Assembly (NCBI RefSeq): GCF_000092065.1
Contig: NC_009374.1
Span: 485,134 to 549,133 of the forward strand
Length of the DNA: 64,000 nucleotides
Reading direction: 5' to 3'
Source: Ostreococcus lucimarinus CCE9901
Taxonomy: Eukaryota > Chlorophyta > Mamiellophyceae > Mamiellales > Bathycoccaceae
Made by a program: the position numbers and the translations under genes. A model generated the notes under the pieces. That model was not told the origin of the DNA, ran no database searches, and worked only from the letters and a program-made list of their open reading frames with translations. Below, piece after piece: positions 47,078 through 56,339 of this stretch. Within the stretch, counting starts at the first letter, position 1. Every line of letters starts with the position of its first letter.

Positions 47078-48274
47078 ATGAGCGAGCGCGCGCTTCACAC
47101 GTACGGCGCGCTGCTCGAAAGCCGCGCGCGCGGGGCGCTGTCGGACGCCGAGCGCGGCGCGGGCGCGCGGGCGACGACGAACGTCGCGCGTGCGCGCGCG
47201 AGCGATGCGTCGAGCGAGGACGAGGGAGACGCGGGAGGGCGAAGTCGACGGGAAGCGCTGGAGGACGCGGCGTGGCTGGAGGCGCGCGAGAGGGAGAACA
47301 AGACGTGGCGGGAACGCGCGCGCGAGGCGAGCGCGAAGGCGCGCGCGTGGTTGTACGCGAATTTATGGATCGCGTTCGCGCTGTACTTGGCGTTCGCGGT
47401 GTCGTGCCTGCAAGCGGTGAGGGACGAGCCGGGGTTCGAGACGTTCGTGGACGCGGTGTATTTCATCGCCATCACGGTGACGACGGTGGGGTACGGCGAT
47501 ATTTCTCCGCAGACGGACGCGGGGAAGATTTTTATGCTGTTTTTCATCATCGTCGGCATCGCGCTCGCGACGGTGGTGATTTCGAAGATCACCGACCTGA
47601 TCGTCGACGCCAAGGAGCGGTCGGAGGTGAAGGCGCAGGAGGAGTTGGATCGATCGATGGAGAATGATTTACATGCGCTGAGCGGGTCGCTCGGCGCGAC
47701 GATGAGCGCGGAGGACATAGCGCGGTTCAAGGAACGCGCGGCGTTGGAGCACCAGAGCGTGGCGCGTGTCCATCCCGTGCTTCGCGTGCTGCTCCATCCT
47801 CTCGGCGTCATCACCATCGTCATCCTCATCGGCGCCGCGACGTTTTGCTCGCTCGAGTCGGGCACGTCGTATCTCGACGGCGTGTGGTGGGCCGTCGTCA
47901 CGTCCACGACGGTCGGATACGGCGACATCTTACCGACGAATGATTCCTCCAAAATTTTCGCCGCGTGCTACGCCTTCATCGTCGTCGGCGTCATGGGCTG
48001 GGCCGTATCGCAGATTTGCGCGTCGGCGCTCGACAGCAAGGCGCACCACGACGGCGAGTTGCGTTCCTTCAAACTCACCGCGTCCTGGCTCGCCGAGCAG
48101 AGCGGCGATAAGGGTTACGTCGACAAGTTCGATTTCATTCGCTCCATGATCATCGCTCGCGGCGTCATGAGCGCCAAGGAATTCGATAAAATCGCCGCTC
48201 GATTCTCCCAACTCGACGTCAACGGCGACGGCGCGTTGGACGTCGGCGACTTGCTCAACGTCCCGCGCGCGTGA
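47078..48274 (+). CDS. Two-pore potassium channel (TPK / tandem-pore K+ channel)
   Basis: 398 aa. Two pore modules, each with a perfect selectivity filter: [11 protein letters not shown] (about residue 137) and [11 protein letters not shown] (about residue 283). Each is flanked by two predicted membrane segments, for example [20 protein letters not shown] and [16 protein letters not shown] in the first half. The N-terminus of about 85 residues is acidic/Arg-rich and cytosolic. The C-terminus has an EF-hand-like loop [13 protein letters not shown] (about residue 380), with an earlier degenerate EF-like helix. This layout matches plant TPK channels of the vacuolar membrane, which are calcium- and 14-3-3-regulated. 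No clear 14-3-3 site was seen. A TATA-like TATATTTA lies at 46941-46948, and a TGTAA at 48316-48320. Confidence 0.93.
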   Translation: MSERALHTYGALLESRARGALSDAERGAGARATTNVARARASDASSEDEGDAGGRSRREALEDAAWLEARERENKTWRERAREASAKARAWLYANLWIAFALYLAFAVSCLQAVRDEPGFETFVDAVYFIAITVTTVGYGDISPQTDAGKIFMLFFIIVGIALATVVISKITDLIVDAKERSEVKAQEELDRSMENDLHALSGSLGATMSAEDIARFKERAALEHQSVARVHPVLRVLLHPLGVITIVILIGAATFCSLESGTSYLDGVWWAVVTSTTVGYGDILPTNDSSKIFAACYAFIVVGVMGWAVSQICASALDSKAHHDGELRSFKLTASWLAEQSGDKGYVDKFDFIRSMIIARGVMSAKEFDKIAARFSQLDVNGDGALDVGDLLNVPRA

Positions 48275-48315
48275 CGCGATCGGGTTCGAAAAGTCGCGCG
48301 CCCTTCGCGTCGGCG

Positions 48316-48320
48316 TGTAA
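48316..48320 (+). terminator. TGTAA polyadenylation-type box after the TPK channel
   Basis: TGTAA lies 42 nt after the channel stop. Confidence 0.5.
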
Positions 48321-48511
48321 CATGATTAATACCAAGCGACCGAGCGCCGCGCCGCCTCGGCGTCCACGCTTCGCCCTCGACTGGTCCTCGCCGCGCTCCC
48401 GGGTTCGCCCGCCGGCGGGTTATATGGGCATATGTAGTCTATAATACGGTAACAGCCGCTCGACGCATAAAGCGTATCCTCGTGACGTGGCGCGTAACCG
48501 AATCCGCGATC

Positions 48512-48538
48512 GCGGTCGGTCGCGTATGGGTAAACAGT
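48512..48538 (+). repeat. 27-nt dispersed repeat, copy 2
   Basis: Identical to 38714-38740, in the same orientation. It lies 446 nt upstream of the PPR gene. Here the internal ATG opens a longer frame starting MGKQYAILDIEMRDG that runs to 48855; I cannot support this as a gene. Confidence 0.85.
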
Positions 48539-48984
48539 ACGCGATTCTGGATATCGAGATGCGGGATGGATACGACACCCGCGTGTATAAGACCCATCGC
48601 GCGTCGTCTCGGCGCGGCTTCACACGCGCGCGCGACTCGGGTGCGATCGAGTCGCGATTCGTGAGACGCGTCGTCACACGCGCGAGGCCGTCACGCGCGT
48701 TTCGCGTCGAGGCGCGCGCGATCGCGCCCGAAATCGCGACGAAACGCGTCGCGGTCGCGTCGCGTCGTATCTTTGCGCGCGCGTCGAAAGCGGCGAGGCG
48801 ACGACGACGCGCGACGACGACGGAATCGAAACGAACGAAACGACGCGACGCGTAAACGCATTGACGACGTTCGCGACATCCGAGATCGCGAGGGCGGACA
48901 CCGGTCGAGGAGGACGGCGACGCGGGGATAATCGCCGAGGGCGAGACGCGCGCGCGGGACGCGGCGAGACGACGACGCGAAGCG

Positions 48985-51411
48985 ATGTGGGCGCGAGCGG
49001 TGGCGGCGGGACCGCGAACGGGACGGGATGGCGAGGCGAAGGGTGAGGGGGAGAAAAAAACGACGCGCGTCGAGCGAGGCGAGGACGGGATGATGGACAC
49101 GGCGATGGAGGTCGGGGACGGCGGCGACGGCGCGGGGACGACGCGAGCGAACGGCGCGCGAGAGGGAAACGCGCGGATGGTGAAGCCGAAGCCGAAGGAG
49201 CGGGGGGATCGGGAACAGCGGAATCTGAACGAACATCACGCGCGAAGGGAACAACAGCGCGCGCGGCACGATGGCGCGGTGAACGGCGCGGGCGGTGGGA
49301 AACGGGGGGGGGCGAGAGATTTGGAGGATTTGATCGCGCGCGTCGAGGACGCCGAGGACGCTGCGGCGGTGGAGCGCGTGTTGCGGCAATCCGTCTTCAA
49401 ACCGGGCGCACCGGCGTACACGACCGTAATCAAGGCGTGTGGGAAAGCGTCGCAGTGGGAAAAAGCGCTCAAGGCGTACGAGATGATGACGAAGTTACAC
49501 GGCGCCAAGCCGAACACGATAACGTTTTCGGCGTTGATCAACGCGCTGGGCAAGGCAAAACAGTGCGACAGGGCGTTTCAAATCTTCGACGAGATGAATG
49601 ATCGAGGAATCGAGCCGAACATTTTCACTTACTCCGCACTTTTGGGCGCGTGTGCCAGGGCGAAGCAGTACCAGAGAGCGATGGACATCTTTCAAGACTT
49701 GATTGAAAATCATCGCGACGTCGAAGTCGATCGAATCACGTACGGCGCCGCGATTCAGTGTTGCGTGCAAGGTCGGCGAGCGGACAAGGCAATTGAAATT
49801 TTCGAGCGAATGCTTGCGTCTGGAATCAAGGGGAACATCATCACCTACAACGCCGTGCTGATGGCGTGCGAGAAGAGCGGCGACTCGGATGGGGCGCAGG
49901 AGATGTTTGAACGCATGAGCGCCGAGCAAGTTCCGATGGATCGCGCGACGTTTCACGCCATGATTGGCGCGTGCGATCGCGCTCGACAGCTTTCCAAAGT
50001 GATGGACTACTATCACATGATGCCAGAGCGCGGCGTTACGCCAGATGCGGGGACTGTGTCGAACGTTTTGATGGCGTGCAGTAACGCCAAGGACCCTTTA
50101 ACGGCGATTAAAGTGTACCACGACGCTCGAGCGAAGTTTGACGTCCATCGCACGCCCGGCATGTTCAACAACCTCATCGGTGCGTTACACCGTGGCAAGC
50201 GATATGACTTGGTTTACGAACAGCTGTTTCACGATAGTATGACGCAAAGTGCGCTCTCGGTGTCGACGTACGTTCATCTCATGATGGCGTGCGAGCGATT
50301 CGGTAACTGGGAGAAATCTTTTCAACTTTTTGAAGAGTTCAAAAGACACTCTCCTTCGAGCGTAGATTCATACGTCTGGACGCGAGTGTTTTACGCGTGC
50401 GGACGATTTGAAAGTGACGATCCGGTATGGAAGAATGGAGCCATTCCTGGGTACACGAGTCCGACGCTCCAACGCGCGCAAGCCACGATGCGAGCGCTTT
50501 GGGCCGAGTACAAGTCGAAATTGAGCGTGTTTAAAGAAATCAGCGCGGTGGCGGCGCGAGTCAGCAGAGCTGGTAGCAATCATCCGTCGGCACAAAGTGA
50601 CGTCGACGCGTCTCTCGCTTTGGCGTCGGCGAAGCATTCAGAGCTCGCGCAGACGCACGAGGCGGCGCCCGCCGCGGAGTCAGCCGTCGAACAAGAATTC
50701 GTGCAATTGATCAACGCATACAGATCCGCCGCGGCGGCGGCAGCGCGATGCTCTGATCCGAGCACGGTTCTAGATATCCTTCGCACGTGCGAGTACGACG
50801 GAATTCCACAGGATTCGGTGATTTACGGCGCTTTCGTCGCCGCGCTCGCCCTCAACGGCGACCGCGTGGGGGCGAATGAAAAGTTCAGAGAGATGTTCAC
50901 GTTGGGATTACAGCCGGGCGTGGCGGTGTACGCTGCGCTCGCGCGAGCTGCTGCACGAGCGGGTGACGCTAATACCGCGCTCAGTCTCGCCGAGGATGTG
51001 AGATCCATGGTCGGAAGCTCGGTGGGCGACGGCGCCATCATCGACGCGGTGGTGGCGGCGTGCGAGGCCGGAGGGGACTGGACGCGCGGCGCGAGTTTGT
51101 TCACAATGTGGGCGGCAAATGGCGTCCAGGGGGCGAACGACGAATTGCGACGTGCAATCGCGGCGAGCAGTGGCCTCGATCCGGGGCCCACGAGACGGGG
51201 CACAAGTGTGTACAACGCTTTCCGACGCGAACCGCCGGCTGAGTCCCAAGGCGTCGCCGCCCCGCGAGATGCAAAAACGACGACGCTCACGGCGAAAGTT
51301 CAACCGTTCGTCCCGCGGGGAAGACCTTCGGTGCTGCGTGACGACGCAAAATCGAGCGAATCGAAGTCACCGCCAGATGAAGGAGAAAATCCTCCGGACG
51401 AAGCTTTGTGA
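48985..51411 (+). CDS. Pentatricopeptide repeat (PPR) protein, organellar
   Basis: 808 aa. The N-terminal 110 residues are basic and low-complexity, possibly including a targeting peptide. From about residue 130 there are nine or more P-type 35-residue PPR motifs, for example AYTTVIKACGKASQWEKALK, TFSALINALGKAKQCDRAFQ, and TYNAVLMACEKSGDSDGAQE. After a spacer (about residues 470-600), at least two further repeats appear: IYGAFVAALALNGDRVGANE and VYAALARAAARAGDANTALS. Pure P-type PPR proteins without E or DYW tails usually stabilise, process or translate organellar transcripts; the RNA target cannot be read here. The C-terminus is a disordered Pro/Ser/Lys tail. The upstream 710 bp holds no other gene that I can support. 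Confidence 0.88.
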   Translation: MWARAVAAGPRTGRDGEAKGEGEKKTTRVERGEDGMMDTAMEVGDGGDGAGTTRANGAREGNARMVKPKPKERGDREQRNLNEHHARREQQRARHDGAVNGAGGGKRGGARDLEDLIARVEDAEDAAAVERVLRQSVFKPGAPAYTTVIKACGKASQWEKALKAYEMMTKLHGAKPNTITFSALINALGKAKQCDRAFQIFDEMNDRGIEPNIFTYSALLGACARAKQYQRAMDIFQDLIENHRDVEVDRITYGAAIQCCVQGRRADKAIEIFERMLASGIKGNIITYNAVLMACEKSGDSDGAQEMFERMSAEQVPMDRATFHAMIGACDRARQLSKVMDYYHMMPERGVTPDAGTVSNVLMACSNAKDPLTAIKVYHDARAKFDVHRTPGMFNNLIGALHRGKRYDLVYEQLFHDSMTQSALSVSTYVHLMMACERFGNWEKSFQLFEEFKRHSPSSVDSYVWTRVFYACGRFESDDPVWKNGAIPGYTSPTLQRAQATMRALWAEYKSKLSVFKEISAVAARVSRAGSNHPSAQSDVDASLALASAKHSELAQTHEAAPAAESAVEQEFVQLINAYRSAAAAAARCSDPSTVLDILRTCEYDGIPQDSVIYGAFVAALALNGDRVGANEKFREMFTLGLQPGVAVYAALARAAARAGDANTALSLAEDVRSMVGSSVGDGAIIDAVVAACEAGGDWTRGASLFTMWAANGVQGANDELRRAIAASSGLDPGPTRRGTSVYNAFRREPPAESQGVAAPRDAKTTTLTAKVQPFVPRGRPSVLRDDAKSSESKSPPDEGENPPDEAL

Positions 51412-51580
51412 ATGGGCGCCGCGGCGTCTGACAACCGACGAGTCGAGTCGTTTCATTCACCGACGCACTTAGTTTTTAGCAGATTGTCAGTGTTAGAACT
51501 GAACTGAACCTAAAACAGTATCGAAGACTTGCGCGTAGTCGTTGTTCGTTAGAGTACACCGTTATTTGATTACATAAATG

Positions 51581-52654
51581 TCACAAGAGGCGAGCGATTT
51601 CGTCAGTCTCGAACTCGGGCGCTCGTCGAAGGCGACGTATGACGATGCCGACGATGGTGACAGCGACCACACAAAAAAGTGAAGCGCGCGACACGTCTAG
51701 GTCACGAGTGCTGACTACGATTGAAGCTTTCGAGCCCAGACGTGCGCTGACACTCGATGTCGGCGACGCTTCGCCGTTGAGCTCTCTTTGGAGCTCGGCG
51801 AGTTGTTGCTGCAAGCCGGGCATCGAAGGGTGGTCGGGCTTGCGTCTGCCGATCTTTCTGGTGAGCCGGCGAATATCCCGCTTAAGTTTAGCGGCCTGAT
51901 CCGGCGTCAAAGCCGGCGGCGAGGACACGGGCTCGGACGCCGGACTCGGACTCGATGTCGGCGACGCTTCGCCGTTGAGCTCTCTTTGGAGCTCGGCGAG
52001 TTGTTGCTGCAAGCCGGGCATCGAAGGGTGGTCCGGCTTGCGTCTGCCGATCTTTCTGGTGAGCCGGCGAATATCCCGCTTAAGTTTAGCGGCCTGATCC
52101 GGCGTCAAAGCCGGCGGCGAGGACACGGGCTCGGGCGCCGGACTCGGACTCTCCACCGGAGTCGACGACGGATGTGCGTCTGGAGTCGCCGTTGGCGGCG
52201 GGTTCGGTGGCGGATTCGGCGGCGGATTCGGCGGCGGACTCGGCGGCGGCGGGTTCGGCGGCGGATTCGGCGGCGGACTCGGCGGCGGCGGACTCGGCGT
52301 CCCCCCGTTCACCGTGGACGTCACCGACGACGTCACCGTGGACGACACCGACCCCTCACCCAACGCCGCGCCGACGCCCTTCGTCCACGCCCTCGCGCCC
52401 AGCGCCCGCGTCGCCTCTCCCCATCGCTCGATCGCGCCTCCTTCACCCGTTCCGCACGTCCCGATCGCGAGCGCCAAGCACGCGCACGCCCCCGCCGCGC
52501 GCCACCGTCTCGCGCGCGTCGTCCCTCGCCTCCGCGCGTCGTCCCTCGCGTCGTCGCTCGCGCTTCCGCGCGACGTCCGCGTCGCCCCGTACGTCCCTCG
52601 CGTCGTCGTCGCGTCGTCCTCGCTCGCGCGCGCGCGTCCCGTCGCGCGCGTCAT
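51581..52654 (-). CDS. Proline-rich membrane protein with a duplicated 66-aa module
   Basis: 357 aa from the Met at 52654; a Met at 52885 is in frame but nearly reaches the divergent glycosyltransferase gene. A hydrophobic segment near residue 55 (AAGACACLALAIGTC) may be a signal or anchor. A (PPN/PPS)n run like those of pherophorins or extensins follows (about 130-165). Then come two tandem copies of a 66-residue module with the basic helical core LKRDIRRLTRKIGRRK and LQQQLAELQRELNGE. A C-terminal membrane segment (SLFCVVAVTIVGIVI) is followed by a short tail, FETDEIARLL. A proline-rich wall- or surface-facing protein is the best guess. The coding copies differ by 2 bases in 198. No named family. 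Confidence 0.7.
   Translation of the reverse strand: MTRATGRARASEDDATTTRGTYGATRTSRGSASDDARDDARRRGTTRARRWRAAGACACLALAIGTCGTGEGGAIERWGEATRALGARAWTKGVGAALGEGSVSSTVTSSVTSTVNGGTPSPPPPSPPPNPPPNPPPPSPPPNPPPNPPPNPPPTATPDAHPSSTPVESPSPAPEPVSSPPALTPDQAAKLKRDIRRLTRKIGRRKPDHPSMPGLQQQLAELQRELNGEASPTSSPSPASEPVSSPPALTPDQAAKLKRDIRRLTRKIGRRKPDHPSMPGLQQQLAELQRELNGEASPTSSVSARLGSKASIVVSTRDLDVSRASLFCVVAVTIVGIVIRRLRRAPEFETDEIARLL
51752..51949 (-). repeat. Tandem repeat, copy A (198 bp) inside the proline-rich protein
   Basis: A 198-bp unit (66 codons) directly adjoining copy B. The two differ at only 2 positions, one near 51836 (cggg/ccgg) and one near 51936 (gga/ggg). It encodes the basic helical module LKRDIRRLTRKIGRRK. 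Confidence 0.97.
51950..52147 (-). repeat. Tandem repeat, copy B (198 bp) inside the proline-rich protein
   Basis: The second copy of the 198-bp unit, adjacent to copy A and in the same reading frame. At 99 percent identity the duplication is recent or is being homogenised. Confidence 0.97.
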
Positions 52655-52920
52655 CCCTCGCGCGTCCCGCGCGTCCCGCGCGTCCCGCGAACGCGTCGTC
52701 CCGAAGTCGTCCCGAACGCGCGCGCGGTCGGCGTCGAGCGGCGGCGCGACGGCGGTCGGGGTCGGCGTCGCGCGCGCCCGGCGCGACGCGCGCGCGGCGC
52801 CGTGACGGGGTCTAAGCGTTAGACGCAACTCCAATTCGTAGCCCGCGCGCGTGTATTTCGTAACACCATACACCGATCGGCACATCGCGCGGCGACGGCG
52901 TCCGACGCGCGTTCGCGACG

Positions 52921-54189
52921 ATGGCGAGCGAGCGCGAGGGATTGTTGCGAACGAACGAACGCGCGACGACGACGACGGCGAACGCGCGCGACGACGACGA
53001 GGACGCGGCGACGCGCGCGGCGTGGACGAGGACGCGCGACGACGAGGATGGCGACGAGGGTGTTACGCGCGCGAGGGCGAGGACGCGGACGCGCGCGTCG
53101 CGCGCGCGGGCGTTCGGGATGGCGTTCGTCGCGTTGTGCGCGCTCGTGGGGGGGCTAGCGCTCGTGAAAGCGGAACGAGCGCGCGGGGCGGGGAGGATCG
53201 ATCGCGCCGCGCTCGGCGGCGCGGCGAGGGCGCAAAACGCGCCCGGACACGTGCCGGGATTGGCCGAACACGTCGAGAGCGTGACGCGGAGCACGAAGTT
53301 TCGGGCGATTACGTTCTGTAATAAGTCGTATTGGACGTTCGCGCACGCCTTGCTGGAGTCGATGAAGGCTGTGGCGCCGTCCATCGTGGACTTTTGGACA
53401 GTCATCGTTCCGGACGAGGCGACGAAGGAGTTCATCGAAAAGGAAACGGCGGGGGCGGGGCACAAGATTGACGTCTACGTCGACGATGACTTACGCAAGC
53501 AAGTCGCGAAGTTTGCCGAAGCGAGCAAAGAAGAGCTCAAGTCGATGCTGTCGTGGCGGCGCGTGCACGCGGTGCAAACGCTCGTGGACAACGACTACAC
53601 GGTGATGTTCCTCGAGCCCGACGCGGTGATGCAAAAGAACCCTTTGCAGCTCATCCACGACCAGCTCACGACGAACGATCTCGTGCTCGGGGCGGACTAC
53701 GGCTTAGGGACGACGGCGCGCAAGCACGCGAACACAAAGGTGATCGTGGCCAAGCCTTCCGTGCAAGGGAAGAAGCTGCTCAACGTCTGGCAGCGCGCCG
53801 AACAGACGTACTCGGGCGATAAGGCGGAGGTTGGGTTCCTTCTTAACGACGTCATCCCGCACATCGACGCCCTGACGGCAAAGATACAAATCCTGGACCA
53901 GACCGTCGTCGGAAACTACCTCACCCACCACGAAAAAGCCGGGCAAGCCATCGTCACGGGGATGGGTTGCGACAACGTCGATTTCAAAATAAACTTTATG
54001 GCGCAGTTGTTGCGACACGTCCAACCGGACGATCCGAACGCCCCGAAGAGCGCGATAGATTACGAAGGCGTCTCCGCGGGATGCGACTACGCGGGCCGAG
54101 AGAAAGTCTTCAAAATTTCGAACGAGTTCGCAAAGAAGAAGATGGCGGCAAAGTTGGGATCGAACAAGGCGACTTCGAGCGATGAGTAA
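52921..54189 (+). CDS. Type II membrane glycosyltransferase, nucleotide-diphospho-sugar transferase family
   Basis: 422 aa. An N-terminal cytosolic region of about 60 residues, Asp/Arg/Thr-rich, leads to a single signal anchor (FGMAFVALCALVGGLALVKA, about residues 62-82). The lumenal domain follows: FRAITFCNKSYWTFAHALLE, FWTVIVPDEATKEFIEKE, SWRRVHAVQTLVDNDYTVMF, LEPDAVMQKNPL, then VIVAKPSVQGKKLLNVWQ and QTVVGNYLTHHEKAGQAIVT. The D-x-D-like EPDAV followed by KNPL corresponds to the DxDVVWLxNP metal motif in PF03407-type glycosyltransferases (plant RGXT and arabinosyltransferase relatives). The first Asp is replaced by Glu, so activity may differ. A Golgi role in wall or glycoprotein glycans is plausible; the donor sugar is not known. 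Confidence 0.75.
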   Translation: MASEREGLLRTNERATTTTANARDDDEDAATRAAWTRTRDDEDGDEGVTRARARTRTRASRARAFGMAFVALCALVGGLALVKAERARGAGRIDRAALGGAARAQNAPGHVPGLAEHVESVTRSTKFRAITFCNKSYWTFAHALLESMKAVAPSIVDFWTVIVPDEATKEFIEKETAGAGHKIDVYVDDDLRKQVAKFAEASKEELKSMLSWRRVHAVQTLVDNDYTVMFLEPDAVMQKNPLQLIHDQLTTNDLVLGADYGLGTTARKHANTKVIVAKPSVQGKKLLNVWQRAEQTYSGDKAEVGFLLNDVIPHIDALTAKIQILDQTVVGNYLTHHEKAGQAIVTGMGCDNVDFKINFMAQLLRHVQPDDPNAPKSAIDYEGVSAGCDYAGREKVFKISNEFAKKKMAAKLGSNKATSSDE

Positions 54190-54262
54190 ACGACAGAGAG
54201 TACGCACGCGCGCGACGGTCTCGGCTTAGATTTTTGTATAATTCCTACAACGGTCATCAAAA

Positions 54263-56251
54263 CTAACGTCTCGGTCGAACTCGCCGCCCATCGTTCGCTT
54301 CATCGTCGACAGCTCCATCGTCGAGCGCGCGGCGGTCGACGGCGGCGCGATCCTCACCGCCGCCGCCGCCGGGTGTGCTGAGAAGTTCTTGCGTGGGGGG
54401 TATCGTCAAATCGGCTTGCGAGATCATCGCCGCCATCGCATCTTGCTCAGCGATGCCGCCGTCGTGTGGCATCGCGTCCAAAACCGCGGCAGATGTGGGC
54501 GGCGCGAGGCGCTGCACGCGAGAGGCGAGAAAATTGCTGAACGCGCTCATCGCCGGCAGCGTCGCAAGGTTCGCCGCCATGTCTGTCCCCGCATTCGCCA
54601 GATTCGGCAGTGTGAGAACGCCCTGTGTACCATCTACGTTTCGAGCCGCCGCCGCCGCCACCGCTGCCGCGGTCGCCCCGGGGGGGGCGTGCATGGAGAC
54701 TCCGGCGCCGTCTTGCGCGGGCACGGGCGCGCTCGGGAACACTTCAGCCTTCGGACGCAGAGCGCGCATTTCTGCGACAGAGCTTAATATTTCGCCAGCC
54801 AAGTGCGGACATGAAATGTTCATAGCTTCGTAGCCCTCCGTCGACATGACGTCGCTCAGGTTGGCGGCGATGAAGCTCATGCACGCGCGCTTGAGCGCGT
54901 CGGCGTGGTTCAACTCGGCGAGCATGAGAGTGTTCGCTACGGTGTCAACGTCCACGGATTCGCACAAACGTGCCTCGCACATCGCGCGAAGTCTGCTCAA
55001 GTCAAATCTATCCGCGGCGACGAGCAAGTGTTGCGTCATTGGAACGTCCAAGTTGACTTCGTCCGAAGCCCGACCCGTCGCTCGCGGACCCACCAACGCG
55101 CCAGTCGCGTCGATTTCGCCGTCGGCATCCCCCCTGTGCGCGCCACCCAGCAGGGCGTGCGCGCCGTCATCACTGACGCCCGAGCCTTCGCGCGGGATTT
55201 CGTCTGCGTACACGAAGTGCAACAACAAACGAAACACGCTCGGCTTTATGTCGAGAAGCGTGCACACGCCCTCGCGTCCTTCGCGCATGGCGGCTCCTGT
55301 GCGGAGCATGGCGGCGAACACGCTCGAGCGTGACGACAAGATGAGTTTATGCGCTCTAAACTTTTCGCCCTCGACGTCGAAGGTGCAGTCGAAATCAGAG
55401 TCCGGGTCGTGCAGTAATCGAACGAGGTGTTTTCCGATCGTCGGATACGAGGGCACGTTGACGCTCGCCGCCGGCAGCAACTTCATGTTCTTGTTCAGCG
55501 CCCCACCGCTGGTGACGACAAGCTCTATCTCGTATCGTATCACGACGACATCGTTCAGCAGATACCCCGTCCCCGATCCCTCCAAAACCGACCTGCGGAC
55601 GAATTTACGATAGCCGTGACAGTTGCGCGCTTGCGGGTCTTGCCTCGCGCACGAAATTTTGACCGCCCCTTGCTCGCGCTGTCGCCCTTTCGTGATGTGT
55701 CGCCCGTTCCCACTTTGATCTACCAGGGTAAATCTGTGAAACGCCCGCACGACGCGTCCTTGTCCGCTTTGCACCACCCCCAACGGCCTCGGCCCTTCGC
55801 CGATGAGGGCGACGAAGAGCGCCGCGTACGGATCGTCTTGCGGCGCGCTCGGCGCGTTCCCATCGCTCATCGAGCGCTTACCGTCTGGATAAAACAACAG
55901 CACCCATTCGTGTCCGCCCACCATGAACCGATCGCTCGCGATCGGTTCACCGTCGCCCAATCCCTTCAACAAGCTGTACCCGCTTATCGTGTGTTCGTGG
56001 CGCCCGATGACCGTCGTCGTCGACGTTCGCGACGCCGCGGACACGCCCGCCGGCGTCGTCGTCGCCGGACACGCCGCACTCGCCCCGATCGCCGTCGTCG
56101 CCGTCGTCGCCATCGCGCGCGCGTTCCATCGTTCGTGTCGCTCCGGCGTCGAATCCGCCGGTCGTCGCGCCGCGTGCGTCGCGTCGCGCGCGTCGCCCGG
56201 CGCGCGCGCGCGCGCGCGGGGCGTCGTCGACGGCGTCGCGCGCGGATCCAT
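54263..56251 (-). CDS. MATH-BTB domain protein (CUL3 ligase adaptor, BPM-like)
   Basis: 662 aa from the Met at 56251; a later Met at 56113 would give 616 aa. After an Ala/Thr/Arg-rich lead, a MATH/TRAF-like domain starts with HEHTISGYSLLKGLGDGEPI. It continues MVGGHEWVLLFYPDGKRS and AFHRFTLVDQSG, and ends with YLLNDVVVIRYEIELV. The BTB domain follows: DSDFDCTFDVEGEKFRAHKL, ILSSRSSVFAAMLRTGAAM, FRLLLHFVYADEIP. A BACK-like helical part includes LLVAADRFDLSRLRAMCEAR and MLAELNHADALKRACMSFI. This is the architecture of plant BPM/HIB/SPOP substrate adaptors of Cullin-3 E3 ligases. A 45-residue Gly/Asp/Ala insertion lies in the BTB region. The C-terminus is disordered with an acidic, basic end. The N-terminal boundary is uncertain. 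Confidence 0.88.
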   Translation of the reverse strand: MDPRATPSTTPRARARAPGDARDATHAARRPADSTPERHERWNARAMATTATTAIGASAACPATTTPAGVSAASRTSTTTVIGRHEHTISGYSLLKGLGDGEPIASDRFMVGGHEWVLLFYPDGKRSMSDGNAPSAPQDDPYAALFVALIGEGPRPLGVVQSGQGRVVRAFHRFTLVDQSGNGRHITKGRQREQGAVKISCARQDPQARNCHGYRKFVRRSVLEGSGTGYLLNDVVVIRYEIELVVTSGGALNKNMKLLPAASVNVPSYPTIGKHLVRLLHDPDSDFDCTFDVEGEKFRAHKLILSSRSSVFAAMLRTGAAMREGREGVCTLLDIKPSVFRLLLHFVYADEIPREGSGVSDDGAHALLGGAHRGDADGEIDATGALVGPRATGRASDEVNLDVPMTQHLLVAADRFDLSRLRAMCEARLCESVDVDTVANTLMLAELNHADALKRACMSFIAANLSDVMSTEGYEAMNISCPHLAGEILSSVAEMRALRPKAEVFPSAPVPAQDGAGVSMHAPPGATAAAVAAAAARNVDGTQGVLTLPNLANAGTDMAANLATLPAMSAFSNFLASRVQRLAPPTSAAVLDAMPHDGGIAEQDAMAAMISQADLTIPPTQELLSTPGGGGGEDRAAVDRRALDDGAVDDEANDGRRVRPRR

Positions 56252-56339
56252 CGCGTCGGATCGCGATCGGGTCGGGTCGGGTCGCGCGTCTCGAAGTCGC
56301 GCTCGCTCGGCGCGCGTCTCGATTCGCGTCTCGCGCGGG

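Larger units (their letters stand above)
48275..48984. other. Longest gene-poor gap in the window
   Basis: 710 bp between the TPK channel and the PPR gene. It holds a TGTAA box for the channel (48316-48320), a small CGGG-TTCG-CCCG hairpin (48400-48411), AT-rich sequence around 48421-48450, a bZIP-like GTGACGTGGC near 48482, and copy 2 of the 27-nt repeat. The rest is CGCG-rich. No gene is supported, although a non-coding RNA cannot be ruled out. Confidence 0.6.

Noticed and set aside
45604-47667. Plus-strand ORF of 687 aa over isopropylmalate dehydrogenase and the TPK channel
   Set aside because: It is antisense to a clear enzyme gene and out of frame with the channel; it reads as Arg-rich noise.
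48390-48425. CGGGTTCGCCCG resembling a tRNA T-arm
   Set aside because: No acceptor, D or anticodon arms could be folded around it; it is better seen as a small hairpin.
48487-48855. Possible small gene MGKQYAILDIEMRDG... upstream of the PPR gene
   Set aside because: The N-terminal part looks protein-like but soon becomes Arg-rich; only the 27-nt repeat is shared with another locus, so it is listed as a repeat rather than a gene.
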